Source: Dehalococcoidia bacterium (lineage in GTDB: Bacteria > Chloroflexota > Dehalococcoidia > Lucifugimonadales > Australimonadaceae). From it: a DNA stretch of 21,542 nucleotides. The stretch covers positions 1 to 21,542 of the forward strand of contig JAGWBE010000019.1 of the NCBI GenBank assembly GCA_021296055.1, given 5' to 3'. A program made the translations under genes and the position numbers. This document shows positions 1-6,700 of the stretch, in pieces. Below the pieces are notes generated by a model. That model was not told where the DNA came from, did no database searches, and was given only the letters and a program-made list of their open reading frames with translations. Position 1 is the first letter of the stretch. Each line of letters begins with the position of its first letter.

Positions 1-120
1 GCCACACTGCGTTCTATCCCATCAATACGCCCACTGTCAACAATTCCCATCGCGCCTTACACCCAAACCCTCACTCAACCACGGCAACCGAGACGAAGCC
101 CACGCGCCATCCGTCCGTCC

Positions 121-140
121 GCTTCCCTCAGAGCGAACGG
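121..140 (-). repeat. Half copy of dispersed palindrome family 1 (copy D)
   Basis: Read on the minus strand this is CGTTCGC, two variable bases, then TGAGGGAAG. It matches the left half of the fuller copy at 1312-1343 and is nearly identical to 8125-8143. It overlaps the last codons and the TGA stop of the DAHP synthase gene (stop at 128-130), so the final residues of that protein are encoded by the element. The remaining bases 1-120 show nothing I can assign. Confidence 0.5.
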
Positions 141-1210
141 GGGAGGGCGGGGGCGGGGATGGCCTCGGCAAGGGCGTCGTAGGCTTCGGCGGCGAGGGAG
201 GCGGTCTCGTCCCAGCCGATGCAGGCGTCGGTGATGGAGACGCCGTAGGCGAGGTCGGCGGGATTGGCGCCGAGCTTCTGGTTGCCAGGGTTGAGGTGGC
301 TCTCGATCATCACGCCGGCGATCTCGCGGTTGCCCGCGACGCGCTGCGCGACCACGTCGCGGAAGGCGATGGCCTGGCGGGTGTGGTCTTTCGCGGAGTT
401 TGCGTGGCTGCAATCGACCATCAGCGCGCCGGGGAGGCCAGCGGCGCGGAGCTGCTCTTGGACGAAGGCGACGTTGGCGGCGGCGTAGTTGGCGCCGCGC
501 GCGCCGCCGCGCAGCACGAGGTGGCCGTAGGGGTTGCCGGTCGTCTCGACGACGCATGCCGCGCCGTCGAGGTCGATGCCGAGAAAAGCGTGAGGGAAGC
601 GGGCGGAAATCATCGCGTCGATGGCGATCTGGGAGTTGCCGTCGGTGTTGTTCTTGTAACCGACGGGCATACTGAGGCCGCTGGCCATCTGGCGGTGCGT
701 CTGACTCTCAATCGTGCGCGCGCCGATGGCGGCCCACGAGGCGAGGTCGGCGATGTACTGCGGGACGATGGGGTCGAGGAACTCGGAGCCGGCGGGCAGG
801 CCGAGCTCGCCGAGGCGCAGCAGCAGCTTGCGGGCGGCGGTCAGGCCGGTCTCGAGGTCGAAGGTTCCGTCGAGGTGAGGATCGTTGATGAGTCCCTTCC
901 AGCCGATGGTGGTGCGGGGCTTCTCGAAGTAGACGCGCATAACGACCATGATGCGGTCGCGCACCTCTTCGGCGAGGGCGGCGAGGCGGCCGGCGTACTC
1001 CATCGCGGCGGCCTCGTCGTGGATGGAGCAGGGGCCGGCGATGAGGAGGAGGCGGTCGTCTTGGCCGGCGAGGATGCGCTTGACCTGCTCGCGGCCCTCG
1101 GCCACCGTGCGCTCGGCGCGCTCGGTGACGGGAAGGCGGGCGTGCAGTTCGCGCGGCGGGATGAGGCGGGAGAGTCGCTTAACGTTTACGTCGCTGAGGG
1201 AGCGCGTCAT
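128..1210 (-). CDS. aroF: 3-deoxy-7-phosphoheptulonate (DAHP) synthase, type I alpha
   Basis: Condenses phosphoenolpyruvate and erythrose 4-phosphate to DAHP, the first step of the shikimate pathway, in the cytoplasm. The 360-residue length and motifs match the E. coli AroF/AroG/AroH type. GPCSIHD is at 59-65, EKPRTTIGWKGLINDPH at 96-112, and PVGYKNNTDG at 182-191. The expected metal ligands are all visible: Cys61 in GPCS, His269 in DCSHANS, Glu303 in MIESHL and Asp328 in SITDACIGW. The ATG at 1210 is preceded by AAAGGA eight bases upstream, a good ribosome binding site. It is the last gene of a minus-strand run with trpA and aroH, which fits aromatic amino-acid supply. A 166-base gap holding two inverted repeats separates it from aroH, so it may have its own promoter. 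The choice among the paralogue names aroF/aroG/aroH is arbitrary; the enzyme family is secure. Confidence 0.96.
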   Translation of the reverse strand: MTRSLSDVNVKRLSRLIPPRELHARLPVTERAERTVAEGREQVKRILAGQDDRLLLIAGPCSIHDEAAAMEYAGRLAALAEEVRDRIMVVMRVYFEKPRTTIGWKGLINDPHLDGTFDLETGLTAARKLLLRLGELGLPAGSEFLDPIVPQYIADLASWAAIGARTIESQTHRQMASGLSMPVGYKNNTDGNSQIAIDAMISARFPHAFLGIDLDGAACVVETTGNPYGHLVLRGGARGANYAAANVAFVQEQLRAAGLPGALMVDCSHANSAKDHTRQAIAFRDVVAQRVAGNREIAGVMIESHLNPGNQKLGANPADLAYGVSITDACIGWDETASLAAEAYDALAEAIPAPALPRSL

Positions 1211-1254
1211 AGCGCAATCCTTTCAAGTCGATGATGGGATGCGGAGAACAGGGG

Positions 1255-1270
1255 GCAGCCTTACGGCTGC
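1255..1270. repeat. Short perfect hairpin between aroH and DAHP synthase
   Basis: GCAGCC and GGCTGC pair perfectly around a four-base loop (TTAC on the plus strand). It lies in the gap between the aroH stop and the DAHP synthase start. No T-run follows on either strand, so a rho-independent terminator is not supported. It could be an mRNA leader structure. Confidence 0.4.
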
Positions 1271-1311
1271 GTATAGGGGCGGGCGCCGGTCAGCGGCGCG
1301 CTCTTGCCCCT

Positions 1312-1343
1312 CGTTCGCCCCGAGGGAACTCGAAGGGCGGACG
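1312..1343 (+). repeat. Dispersed palindrome family 1, fullest copy (copy A)
   Basis: The outer arms CGTTCGCCC and GGGCGGACG pair over nine positions with one G-T wobble. An inner GAG/CTC pair surrounds a GGAA loop. Related copies are at 4089-4115 and 20357-20388, and half copies at 121-140 and 8125-8143. The core resembles the common intergenic element CGTTCGCCCTGAGC...TCGAAGGGCG that I recall from many high-GC genomes. It sits between aroH and the DAHP synthase gene. Confidence 0.65.
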
Positions 1344-1376
1344 GGAGGGAGGGGGCGGTTGCGCCTGTGTCTCCAT

Positions 1377-1742
1377 TCATCTGTCGCCGGTTCCTCTTGA
1401 CCGCAGGTTTGCGGCGCCCTTGAGGTAGACGTGGGACAGGCCTTCTTTGGGCCTGTCGGTGTTCACCAGCAGGAGCGCCCTGATGACCGACCACGCGGCG
1501 CCGGGGACGGGGATCTCTTGGGCGTCCATAAGCGCCGTCCGCTCCCATCCCAACCGGACGCGCGCCGCGGCGGCGGGGAATTCGGCGTTCAGGTCGGTCG
1601 TCGTAGTGAAGAATACCGCGCCCACGGCGTCCTCTTCAAGTCCGTTGGCCTCCACGATAGCGCGAAGCAGCTCTTCGGTCGCGTCGAGGATGGCCTCGCG
1701 CGTGTTGGCGTCGGCGGTGGTCGCTCCTCTGATGCCGAGCAT
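1377..1742 (-). CDS. aroH: Chorismate mutase, AroH type
   Basis: Converts chorismate to prephenate for phenylalanine and tyrosine synthesis. At 121 residues it is the size of the monofunctional Bacillus subtilis AroH trimer subunit. GIRGATT is at 3-9 and holds the active-site Arg. DLNAEFPA at 50-57 matches the family's DLHAVFPA. QEIPVPG has the catalytic-site Glu76. The region around 86-94 gives Arg88, and HVYLKGA at 104-110 gives Tyr106. The usual Cys of the MQE region is Asp73 here. The ATG at 1742 lies five bases after the trpA stop. A GTG at 1751 overlapping that stop (GTGA) is a possible alternative start and would add three residues. Co-location with trpA and DAHP synthase supports the aromatic role. 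Confidence 0.93.
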   Translation of the reverse strand: MLGIRGATTADANTREAILDATEELLRAIVEANGLEEDAVGAVFFTTTTDLNAEFPAAAARVRLGWERTALMDAQEIPVPGAAWSVIRALLLVNTDRPKEGLSHVYLKGAANLRSRGTGDR

Positions 1743-1747
1743 CCGGC

Positions 1748-2551
1748 TCACGCGCGCCGCCCCTCTTGCGCCAGCGCGCCGACGAACGCCGCCGCGACCG
1801 CCGCGCGCTCGCCGGGCGGCGCGACGCCGACGGCGTTGGTGAGCGCGCTGCCGACCACTGCCGCGTCGGCGACGCCGCGCAGTCCCGCCACGTGGCGCGG
1901 CTCCGCGATGCCGAACCCAACGCCGATGGGAACGTCCGTCTCGGCGCGCACGCGGGCGACGAAGCCGGGCAGGCCGGGGGGAAGGTCGGAGCGCGCGCCC
2001 GTCACACCCGCGACCGATACGCAATAGATGAACCCCTCGGCGACGGCGCACGCGGCGCGGACGCGCTCTTGGGTGCTGGTGGGCGCGAGCATGGAGATGA
2101 GTTGGAGGCCGTTGGCGTGGAGAGCGTCGCGCAGGGCATGCGCCTCCTCCGGCGGGAGGTCTGGAACGATGAGGCCGTCCACGCCCGCGTCCGCGCAGGC
2201 GCGCGCGTAGATGTCTATCCCATAGGCGAGGATGGGGTTGTAGTAGCCCATGAAGAGCAGCGGGGCTCGCACGCCCTGCTCGCGCAGCGCTCGCGCCGTG
2301 TCGAGGCAGAAGGAGACGCTGACGCCGTTCCGGAGGGCGCGGTAGGAGGACGCCTGGTGGGTGGGGCCGTCGGCGAGGGGGTCGCTGTACGGCACGCCAA
2401 GTTCGATGAAGTCAGCGCCCGCCGCCTCGATGGCGGGGACGACGCGGAGCGTGTCGTCCAGGTCGGGGAAGCCGATGGTGACGTAAGGAGCGACGCCGAC
2501 GCGTCCGTCCTGCCTGATGCTTGCGAAGGCGTTGTCTAGCCGCGTGGCCAT
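1748..2551 (-). CDS. trpA: Tryptophan synthase alpha chain
   Basis: Cleaves indole-3-glycerol phosphate to indole and glyceraldehyde 3-phosphate; the indole is passed to TrpB. The 267-residue length is standard for this TIM-barrel protein. The catalytic pair is visible as Glu50 in FIELGVPYSDPLADGP and Asp61 in the same motif. MGYYNP (101-106), IVPDLP (128-133) and GVGFGI (210-215) are the other conserved loops, the last contributing to phosphate binding. The ATG at 2551 is four bases after the stop of the upstream CPBP protease gene. No trpB or other trp gene adjoins it within the window, so the rest of the pathway must be elsewhere. That is unusual, because trpA normally follows trpB. Confidence 0.97.
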   Translation of the reverse strand: MATRLDNAFASIRQDGRVGVAPYVTIGFPDLDDTLRVVPAIEAAGADFIELGVPYSDPLADGPTHQASSYRALRNGVSVSFCLDTARALREQGVRAPLLFMGYYNPILAYGIDIYARACADAGVDGLIVPDLPPEEAHALRDALHANGLQLISMLAPTSTQERVRAACAVAEGFIYCVSVAGVTGARSDLPPGLPGFVARVRAETDVPIGVGFGIAEPRHVAGLRGVADAAVVGSALTNAVGVAPPGERAAVAAAFVGALAQEGRRA

Positions 2552-2555
2552 GTCC

Positions 2556-3290
2556 CTACCCTACCCGCGAACTGAGCGTGAAGGAATTGAAGACGAGGTT
2601 AGCAAGAATGCCAGGCCATAGCGAACCGGAGCGGTGGAACGCCCACGCGAGGGCTAGCCCCATCCCGAAGGCGGCAATCGCCAGGCCCATGCCTCCGCCC
2701 AGGTGGGTGAGGGCGAAGAAGACGGAAGCGGCGGTGCCGGCGCTAATCACCCCAAGGCGCGTGGTAAGCCCCTGCATCAGGAAGCCGCGAAAGAAAGTCT
2801 CCTCGGCAAAGGGGCGCAGCGCGGCGACGATGAGGATGAAGGCGTAGCGATGGCGCTCGTAGGCGTAGACGACGGGAATGTCCTCGCGGGGCGCAGGGAG
2901 GGCGCCCACCTGCTCGGCGACGAAGGAGTAGCCCCAATAGAGGGCGGCCATCACGCCAAACGCCGCCCCGGCGTAGCCCGCGAGCGCCCCCCACGAAACC
3001 TCGCGGAAGCCGAGGGAGGCGAGAGGCAACCGGCGGCGGTCGGGGCCAAGGAGCGCGGCGATGATGAGCGTTCCGCCGTGGTAGAGGGCAAGCCAGACGA
3101 CCAGGCCCGCCCCGGCGAGCGCCTGCTTGTTCGTCCACGTTCCGTCGGTGGAGACGACAAGCCACCAGGGGCAGAAGAGCGCGAGCGCGGCCAGCGCGGT
3201 TCCCACGCCCGCCTCTTTGATTCCCCACAGGCCGCGCGGCTCCTCCACGGGAAGGAGGCGCAGGTCTAGGCGCTGCGTGGGGGCGCTCAT
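2556..3290 (-). CDS. CPBP-family intramembrane metalloprotease (second of tandem pair)
   Basis: A 244-residue polytopic membrane protein of the CPBP (CAAX protease and bacteriocin-processing, formerly Abi) family. Motif 1 is EETFFRG at 163-169 (EExxxR form). Motif 2 is FFALTH at 191-196, with the putative catalytic His196. The third motif, NLVFN at 231-235, is in the last helix. Hydrophobic helices are visible near 28-48, 58-81, 102-122, 150-162, 183-198 and 203-220. Family members act as membrane-embedded proteases or protease-like membrane proteins; the substrate here is unknown. The ATG at 3290 overlaps the stop of the upstream paralogue by four bases (ATGA), so the two are probably translationally coupled. 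Four bases downstream begins trpA. Confidence 0.88.
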   Translation of the reverse strand: MSAPTQRLDLRLLPVEEPRGLWGIKEAGVGTALAALALFCPWWLVVSTDGTWTNKQALAGAGLVVWLALYHGGTLIIAALLGPDRRRLPLASLGFREVSWGALAGYAGAAFGVMAALYWGYSFVAEQVGALPAPREDIPVVYAYERHRYAFILIVAALRPFAEETFFRGFLMQGLTTRLGVISAGTAASVFFALTHLGGGMGLAIAAFGMGLALAWAFHRSGSLWPGILANLVFNSFTLSSRVG

Positions 3291-4057
3291 TGGAGCACGG
3301 CCAACGCGAAGGCGAGCGAGTTCTGCCCCATGTGGGCGAGCAGTCCCGGCCAGAGCGAGCCGGTGCGCCAGTAGAGCCAGGCGAAGACCACCCCGCTGAT
3401 GAAGACGGGAATCAGCAGGCCGAAGGACATATGCGCGACCGCGAACAGCGCAGCGCTGGCGAAGATGGCGGGCCACTTGCCCCACTTGCCGATAAGACCG
3501 GCGAAGACGAAGCCGCGGTCGAACGCCTCCTCGGAGAGCGGAGCGAATACGCCCACGACGAGGTAGGCCGCGAGCATAGTCGCGCCGCTCATCCGCTCCC
3601 CGAACCCCAGCTGCTCCGCCAGGTCGGGGGGAACCAGCGCCGGGGCGGAGTTCTCGACCAGGGAGACGTAGAGGGCGCCGACGGCGATGTTCAGCGCCAT
3701 GGCGGGCGCCGCCCAGCGCAGCAGCGCGCCCGTCGGCATCGGGCGGAAGCCAAGCGCGCGCCACGAGAGCCCGTAGCGCATCGGCCCGAAGCCGAGGGCG
3801 ACGCCGAACGTCCCGGCCTGAAGGACGACGGTCGTGGCGAGCAGCATTCCGGGCGTGACGGCGGCCAGGGGGTCGGCGGCGACCTCCTCGCTGAGCCCGG
3901 CGGTGGCCGCGACCATGAAAGCGAGCAGCATCGACGACGCGACGAAGACGCCGACCAGAGCGGCGACGGCCAGCGCCACGTCGCGCGGCCCCCAAGGGAC
4001 GTCGAGCTCGGAGGGGGCAGGCTCAGGCGGAGTGGTCGGAAGCGCGCGGAGGTCCAT
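3287..4057 (-). CDS. CPBP-family intramembrane metalloprotease (first of tandem pair)
   Basis: A 256-residue membrane protein of the CPBP family. The conserved motifs are SEEAFDRG at 175-182 (EExxxR), FAVAHMSFG with His209, and AHMGQN at 241-246 near the C-terminus. Hydrophobic segments are visible near 27-51, 70-90, 112-131, 160-174 and 196-230. A 20-residue hydrophilic, Pro-rich N-terminus precedes the first helix. It is first in the minus-strand run that continues into the second CPBP gene, trpA and aroH. The ATG at 4057 has no Shine-Dalgarno; only CAACCCCC separates it from a TATCCT hexamer, which suggests a leaderless or nearly leaderless mRNA. The two CPBP genes look like an old tandem duplication, since similarity is evident only around the motifs. 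Substrate unknown. Confidence 0.87.
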   Translation of the reverse strand: MDLRALPTTPPEPAPSELDVPWGPRDVALAVAALVGVFVASSMLLAFMVAATAGLSEEVAADPLAAVTPGMLLATTVVLQAGTFGVALGFGPMRYGLSWRALGFRPMPTGALLRWAAPAMALNIAVGALYVSLVENSAPALVPPDLAEQLGFGERMSGATMLAAYLVVGVFAPLSEEAFDRGFVFAGLIGKWGKWPAIFASAALFAVAHMSFGLLIPVFISGVVFAWLYWRTGSLWPGLLAHMGQNSLAFALAVLQ

Positions 4058-4065
4058 GGGGGTTG

Positions 4066-4071
4066 AGGATA
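4066..4071 (-). promoter_or_regulatory. Candidate -10 element for the CPBP-trpA-aroH run
   Basis: TATCCT on the minus strand, eight bases before the ATG at 4057 and with no ribosome binding site between. The same hexamer precedes dcd. No clear -35 is visible. Confidence 0.4.
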
Positions 4072-4088
4072 CAGCGCCGCTCCCTTCC

Positions 4089-4115
4089 CGTTCGCCCTGA
4101 GGAAGCTCGAAGGCG
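4089..4115 (+). repeat. Dispersed palindrome family 1 (copy B)
   Basis: CGTTCGCCCTGAG, GAAG, then CTCGAAGGCG: the CGCC/GGCG and GAG/CTC arms pair around GAAG. It lies in the 111-base divergent region between the CPBP genes and thrB, upstream of both candidate -10 elements. Confidence 0.6.
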
Positions 4116-4142
4116 AGGGGCGGCGCACGCCGAGCGCTGGGC

Positions 4143-4148
4143 TATACT
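4143..4148 (+). promoter_or_regulatory. Candidate -10 element for thrB-lysC
   Basis: TATACT, 20 bases before the first thrB ATG (4169). This would give a leader of roughly a dozen bases. No convincing -35 hexamer is seen 16-18 bases upstream. Confidence 0.4.
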
Positions 4149-4168
4149 CGAAGTTCGGCGCTTGGGGA

Positions 4169-5113
4169 ATGGAAAAGATGCCCGCATATCGGACGGCGAC
4201 GGTGCGCGTGCCGGCGACCTCGGCCAATATGGGGCCGGGGTTCGACGCGCTCGGCATGGCGCTGTCGATGTGGAACCGCTTGCGCGTGCGCTGGGGCGGC
4301 CCTGCCCGTGTCGTGGTGCACGGGCGCGGGGAGGGCGAGTTGCCCGCCGACGCGACGAACCTGACCTATCGGGCGGCGCAGCGGGTGCTGGACGAGTACG
4401 GAGCGGGAGACGCGGGGTTGACCATCGAGTCGTGGCAGGAGATACCGCTGAGCAGCGGGCTCGGGTCGAGCTCGTCGGCCATCGTAGGGGGGATGTTCGC
4501 AGCCAACGCGCTGTTGGGCTTCCCGGCGGACTTGCCGCGCCTGTTGGAGTTAGCGATGGAGATGGAGGGACACCCCGACAACGTCGCGCCCGCTCTGGTC
4601 GGTGGCGTTACGGTGGCGGTGCGGGACGGCGAGCGGGTGTATGCGGCGCCCTTGCCCGCGCCCGACGATCTGCAATGCGTGGCGCTAGTTCCGGACGTGC
4701 GCGTGCTGACGGCGGAGGCGCGGGCGGTGCTCGCGCCGACGGTTTCGCGCGCGGACGCGGTGTACAACATCGGGCGCGCGGCGCTGCTGGCGGCGGCGCT
4801 GACGACGAACCACCCCGAGTACCTGCGCGTCGCCACGCAGGATAGGCTGCACCAGCAGGCGCGCGAGCGGGTGTTCCCCGCGATGAAGCATGTCTTCCGC
4901 AACGCGATGAGCGCGGGCGCGCGCGGCGTGTACCTGTCGGGCGCGGGGCCGTCGGTGGTGGCGTTGACCACGCGGGAGGAGAGGCGCGCGCAGACCATCG
5001 GCTACGAGATGGCGGACGCGGCGGACAAAGCGGGCGTAGGCGGGACGTTCTACGTGTTGGAGCCGGCCAATACCGGCGCGCAGGTGCTGGCGCTCGGCGT
5101 GGAGGGGCCGTAG
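4169..5113 (+). CDS. thrB: Homoserine kinase
   Basis: Phosphorylates homoserine with ATP to O-phosphohomoserine, the branch leading to threonine. This 314-residue GHMP-family kinase starts with VPATSANMGPGFDALG at 14-29, has the ATP-binding glycine/serine loop PLSSGLGSSSSA at 93-104, EGHPDNVAPA at 133-142, and the C-terminal GVYLSGAGPSVVA that completes the GHMP fold. Two start codons are possible, ATG at 4169 and ATG at 4178. GGGGA lies directly before the first and GGAAAAG before the second, so the N-terminus is uncertain by three residues. Its TAG stop shares one base with the lysC start (TAGTG), implying one transcript with coupled translation. Both genes act in the aspartate family. Confidence 0.95.
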   Translation: MEKMPAYRTATVRVPATSANMGPGFDALGMALSMWNRLRVRWGGPARVVVHGRGEGELPADATNLTYRAAQRVLDEYGAGDAGLTIESWQEIPLSSGLGSSSSAIVGGMFAANALLGFPADLPRLLELAMEMEGHPDNVAPALVGGVTVAVRDGERVYAAPLPAPDDLQCVALVPDVRVLTAEARAVLAPTVSRADAVYNIGRAALLAAALTTNHPEYLRVATQDRLHQQARERVFPAMKHVFRNAMSAGARGVYLSGAGPSVVALTTREERRAQTIGYEMADAADKAGVGGTFYVLEPANTGAQVLALGVEGP

Positions 5114-6366
5114 TGGAGCGGGCGCTGCTGGTGCAGAAGTACGGCGGCACGTCCGTTGGCGACGCGGAGCGCATCCGCAACGTCGCCGGGCGCATCGCCG
5201 CGGCCCACGCCGGAGGCAACAAGGTGGTGGCGGTCGTCTCAGCCATGGGCAAGACGACGGATGACCTCATCGACTTGGCGGAGTCCATCGCGCGCGACCC
5301 CGCGCCGCGCGACCTCGACTTGCTGCTCTCGACGGGCGAGACAATCTCGTGCGCGCTGATGGCCATGGCGCTGCGCGAGATCGGCGTGGACGCGGTGGCG
5401 TTGGGCGGCGGTCAAGCGGGAATCCGCACGGATGACGTTCACGGCAAAGCGTCCATCGTCGCGGTCGATCCCAAGCGGGTGCGAGCGGAGTTCGACAAGG
5501 GGCGGGTGGTCATCGTGGCAGGGTTCCAGGGCTTCACGGAGGAGTTGGACGTGACGACGCTGGGGCGCGGGGCGTCCGACCTGACGGCGGTGGCTATGGC
5601 GGCGGCGTTGGGCGCGGAGCGGTGCGAGGTGTATACGGACGTGGAGGGCATCTTCACGGCGGATCCTCGGGTGGTCCCGAACGCGCGCGTGCTGCGCGAA
5701 GTTTCGTACGAGGAGATGTTGGAGTTAGCGAGCTATGGGGCGAAGATGCAGCCGCGCTCCATCGAGTTGGCGGCGCGCTATCAAACGCCCGTGCTCGTCG
5801 CCTCCAGCATGAGCGGCGCGCCCGGGACGCTGATCCACGGCGCGGCGGAGAGGACGGGAGAGGCGATGGAAGTACGCAACAAGGTGAGCGGCGTGACCTA
5901 CGAGCGGGGCGTTGCGCGCATAACCGTGCGGGCCGTGCCCGACCGGCCTGGCGTCGCGGCGGCGCTCTTCACTCCCTTGGCGGAGGCTGGAGTGAGCGTG
6001 GACACCATTGTGCAGAACGCGAGCGCTGAGCGGCTGACCGACCTATCGTTCACGGTGGACGCGCCCGACCTGGCGCGGGCGCTGGCGGTGGCGCGCCCGA
6101 TTGCGGAGAAAATCGGCGCGGCTGAGGTGGGCGGGAGCGCCGGCCTGGGCAGCGTGAGCATCGTCGGCACGGGCATGCAGAACGCGCCGGGGTATGCGGC
6201 GCGGATGTTCCGCGCGCTGCACGAAGCGCAAGCGAATATCGAGATGATCACCACGTCGCAGATACGCATCACCTGCCTGGTGGACGAATCGCACGTGGAG
6301 CGAGCCGTGCGGGCGCTGCACGACGCGTTCGAGTTGGCGCGGGAGGACGCGGCGACGGGCGGCTGA
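5113..6366 (+). CDS. lysC: Aspartate kinase with two C-terminal ACT domains
   Basis: Phosphorylates aspartate, the entry step to lysine, threonine and methionine. The 417-residue protein has the kinase domain at about 1-245, with KYGGTSV at 9-15, STGETIS at 73-79, FQGFTEE at 138-144 and TTLGRGASD at 148-156. VYTDVEGIFTADPR at 173-186 follows. Two ACT domains lie near 265-335 and 347-410. This is the monofunctional, lysine- and/or threonine-regulated type, not the fused ThrA/MetL type. The GTG start overlaps the thrB stop by one base. A strong internal ribosome binding site and ATG occur in frame just before the first ACT domain (separate entry), as in enzymes built from alpha and beta subunits encoded in one gene. 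It is followed by a non-coding stretch rich in inverted repeats. Confidence 0.96.
   Translation: MERALLVQKYGGTSVGDAERIRNVAGRIAAAHAGGNKVVAVVSAMGKTTDDLIDLAESIARDPAPRDLDLLLSTGETISCALMAMALREIGVDAVALGGGQAGIRTDDVHGKASIVAVDPKRVRAEFDKGRVVIVAGFQGFTEELDVTTLGRGASDLTAVAMAAALGAERCEVYTDVEGIFTADPRVVPNARVLREVSYEEMLELASYGAKMQPRSIELAARYQTPVLVASSMSGAPGTLIHGAAERTGEAMEVRNKVSGVTYERGVARITVRAVPDRPGVAAALFTPLAEAGVSVDTIVQNASAERLTDLSFTVDAPDLARALAVARPIAEKIGAAEVGGSAGLGSVSIVGTGMQNAPGYAARMFRALHEAQANIEMITTSQIRITCLVDESHVERAVRALHDAFELAREDAATGG
5856..5868 (+). promoter_or_regulatory. Candidate internal ribosome binding site and start for the aspartokinase beta subunit
   Basis: GGGAGAGG lies just upstream of an in-frame ATG (5866-5868) encoding Met252, 13 residues before the first ACT domain. 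An internal start here would give a 166-residue regulatory subunit. Aspartokinases of Bacillus subtilis and Corynebacterium glutamicum are made this way. Its use here is inference. Confidence 0.5.
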
Positions 6367-6370
6367 GCGC

Positions 6371-6393
6371 GGGACGGGGAGACTGGCCGTCCC
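6371..6393 (+). terminator. Possible terminator hairpin after lysC
   Basis: GGGACGG and CCGTCCC pair perfectly over seven bases around a nine-base loop, starting five bases after the lysC stop. There is no T-run, so intrinsic termination is not assured. The position is the main argument. Confidence 0.35.
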
Positions 6394-6400
6394 ACGCCCT

Positions 6401-6428
6401 GTAGGACGGGTCTGAAACCTGCCCCTAC
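6401..6428 (+). repeat. Dispersed palindrome family 2 (diverged copy)
   Basis: GTAGG, then GGTCTGAAACCTG, ending CCCCTAC. It aligns over its whole length with the near-perfect palindrome at 20283-20311 with about five differences. Both copies lie shortly downstream of a gene's stop codon. Confidence 0.55.
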
Positions 6429-6533
6429 GACGAAATGGGCAGTGGGCGCCAAGCGGCTATTCCCGCAAGCGTTTTGTTCCGTACGGGTTCGGGCATGTTT
6501 TTTGCGGGAGCGTCGAGGAGGAATCGAGGCGAG

Positions 6534-6553
6534 ATTCCTGCTTTCTCGGGAAT
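6534..6553. repeat. Short ATTCC/GGGAAT inverted repeat
   Basis: ATTCC...GGGAAT around a nine-base spacer, followed by GCGGGGAAGGCGGGAA. It resembles the ATTCCCGC/GCGGGAAT inverted repeats scattered through many bacterial genomes. Similar blocks occur nearby at about 6460 and 6503. Confidence 0.4.
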
Positions 6554-6700
6554 GGCGGGGAAGGCGGGAACAACGGGGGAGGAGGCCGCCGGTCGCGTAG
6601 GGGGCTGCTTGCGTTGGAGGAGTGCAAGGTCTAGATATGCGTGAATCCGTATGAAACCCCCTTGACGGAGTGTCGATAGGTCGCCAAAGTAGCGCTCCGC

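Larger units (their letters stand above)
6367..6700. other. Non-coding stretch of inverted repeats after lysC
   Basis: A 334-base gap with no supported gene. It holds, in order, the hairpin at 6371-6393, a family 2 palindrome at 6401-6428, and a pair of oppositely oriented TTCCCG/CGGGAA blocks. The latter are ATTCCCGC near 6460, TTGCGGGA near 6503, and ATTCC...GGGAAT at 6534-6553. A TTGACG at 6662-6667 is a possible -35 for the following gene, but I see no good -10 at the right distance. Confidence 0.6.

Noticed and set aside
1211..1376. A T-box, trp attenuator or intrinsic terminator before DAHP synthase
   Set aside because: There are hairpins but no T-box consensus, no Trp-rich leader peptide and no T-run after either hairpin.
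2556..3995. A single long minus-strand frame that would make one 479-residue CPBP protein
   Set aside because: Residues before MSAPTQ are an off-frame reading of the upstream CPBP gene. The real start at 3290 overlaps that gene's stop.
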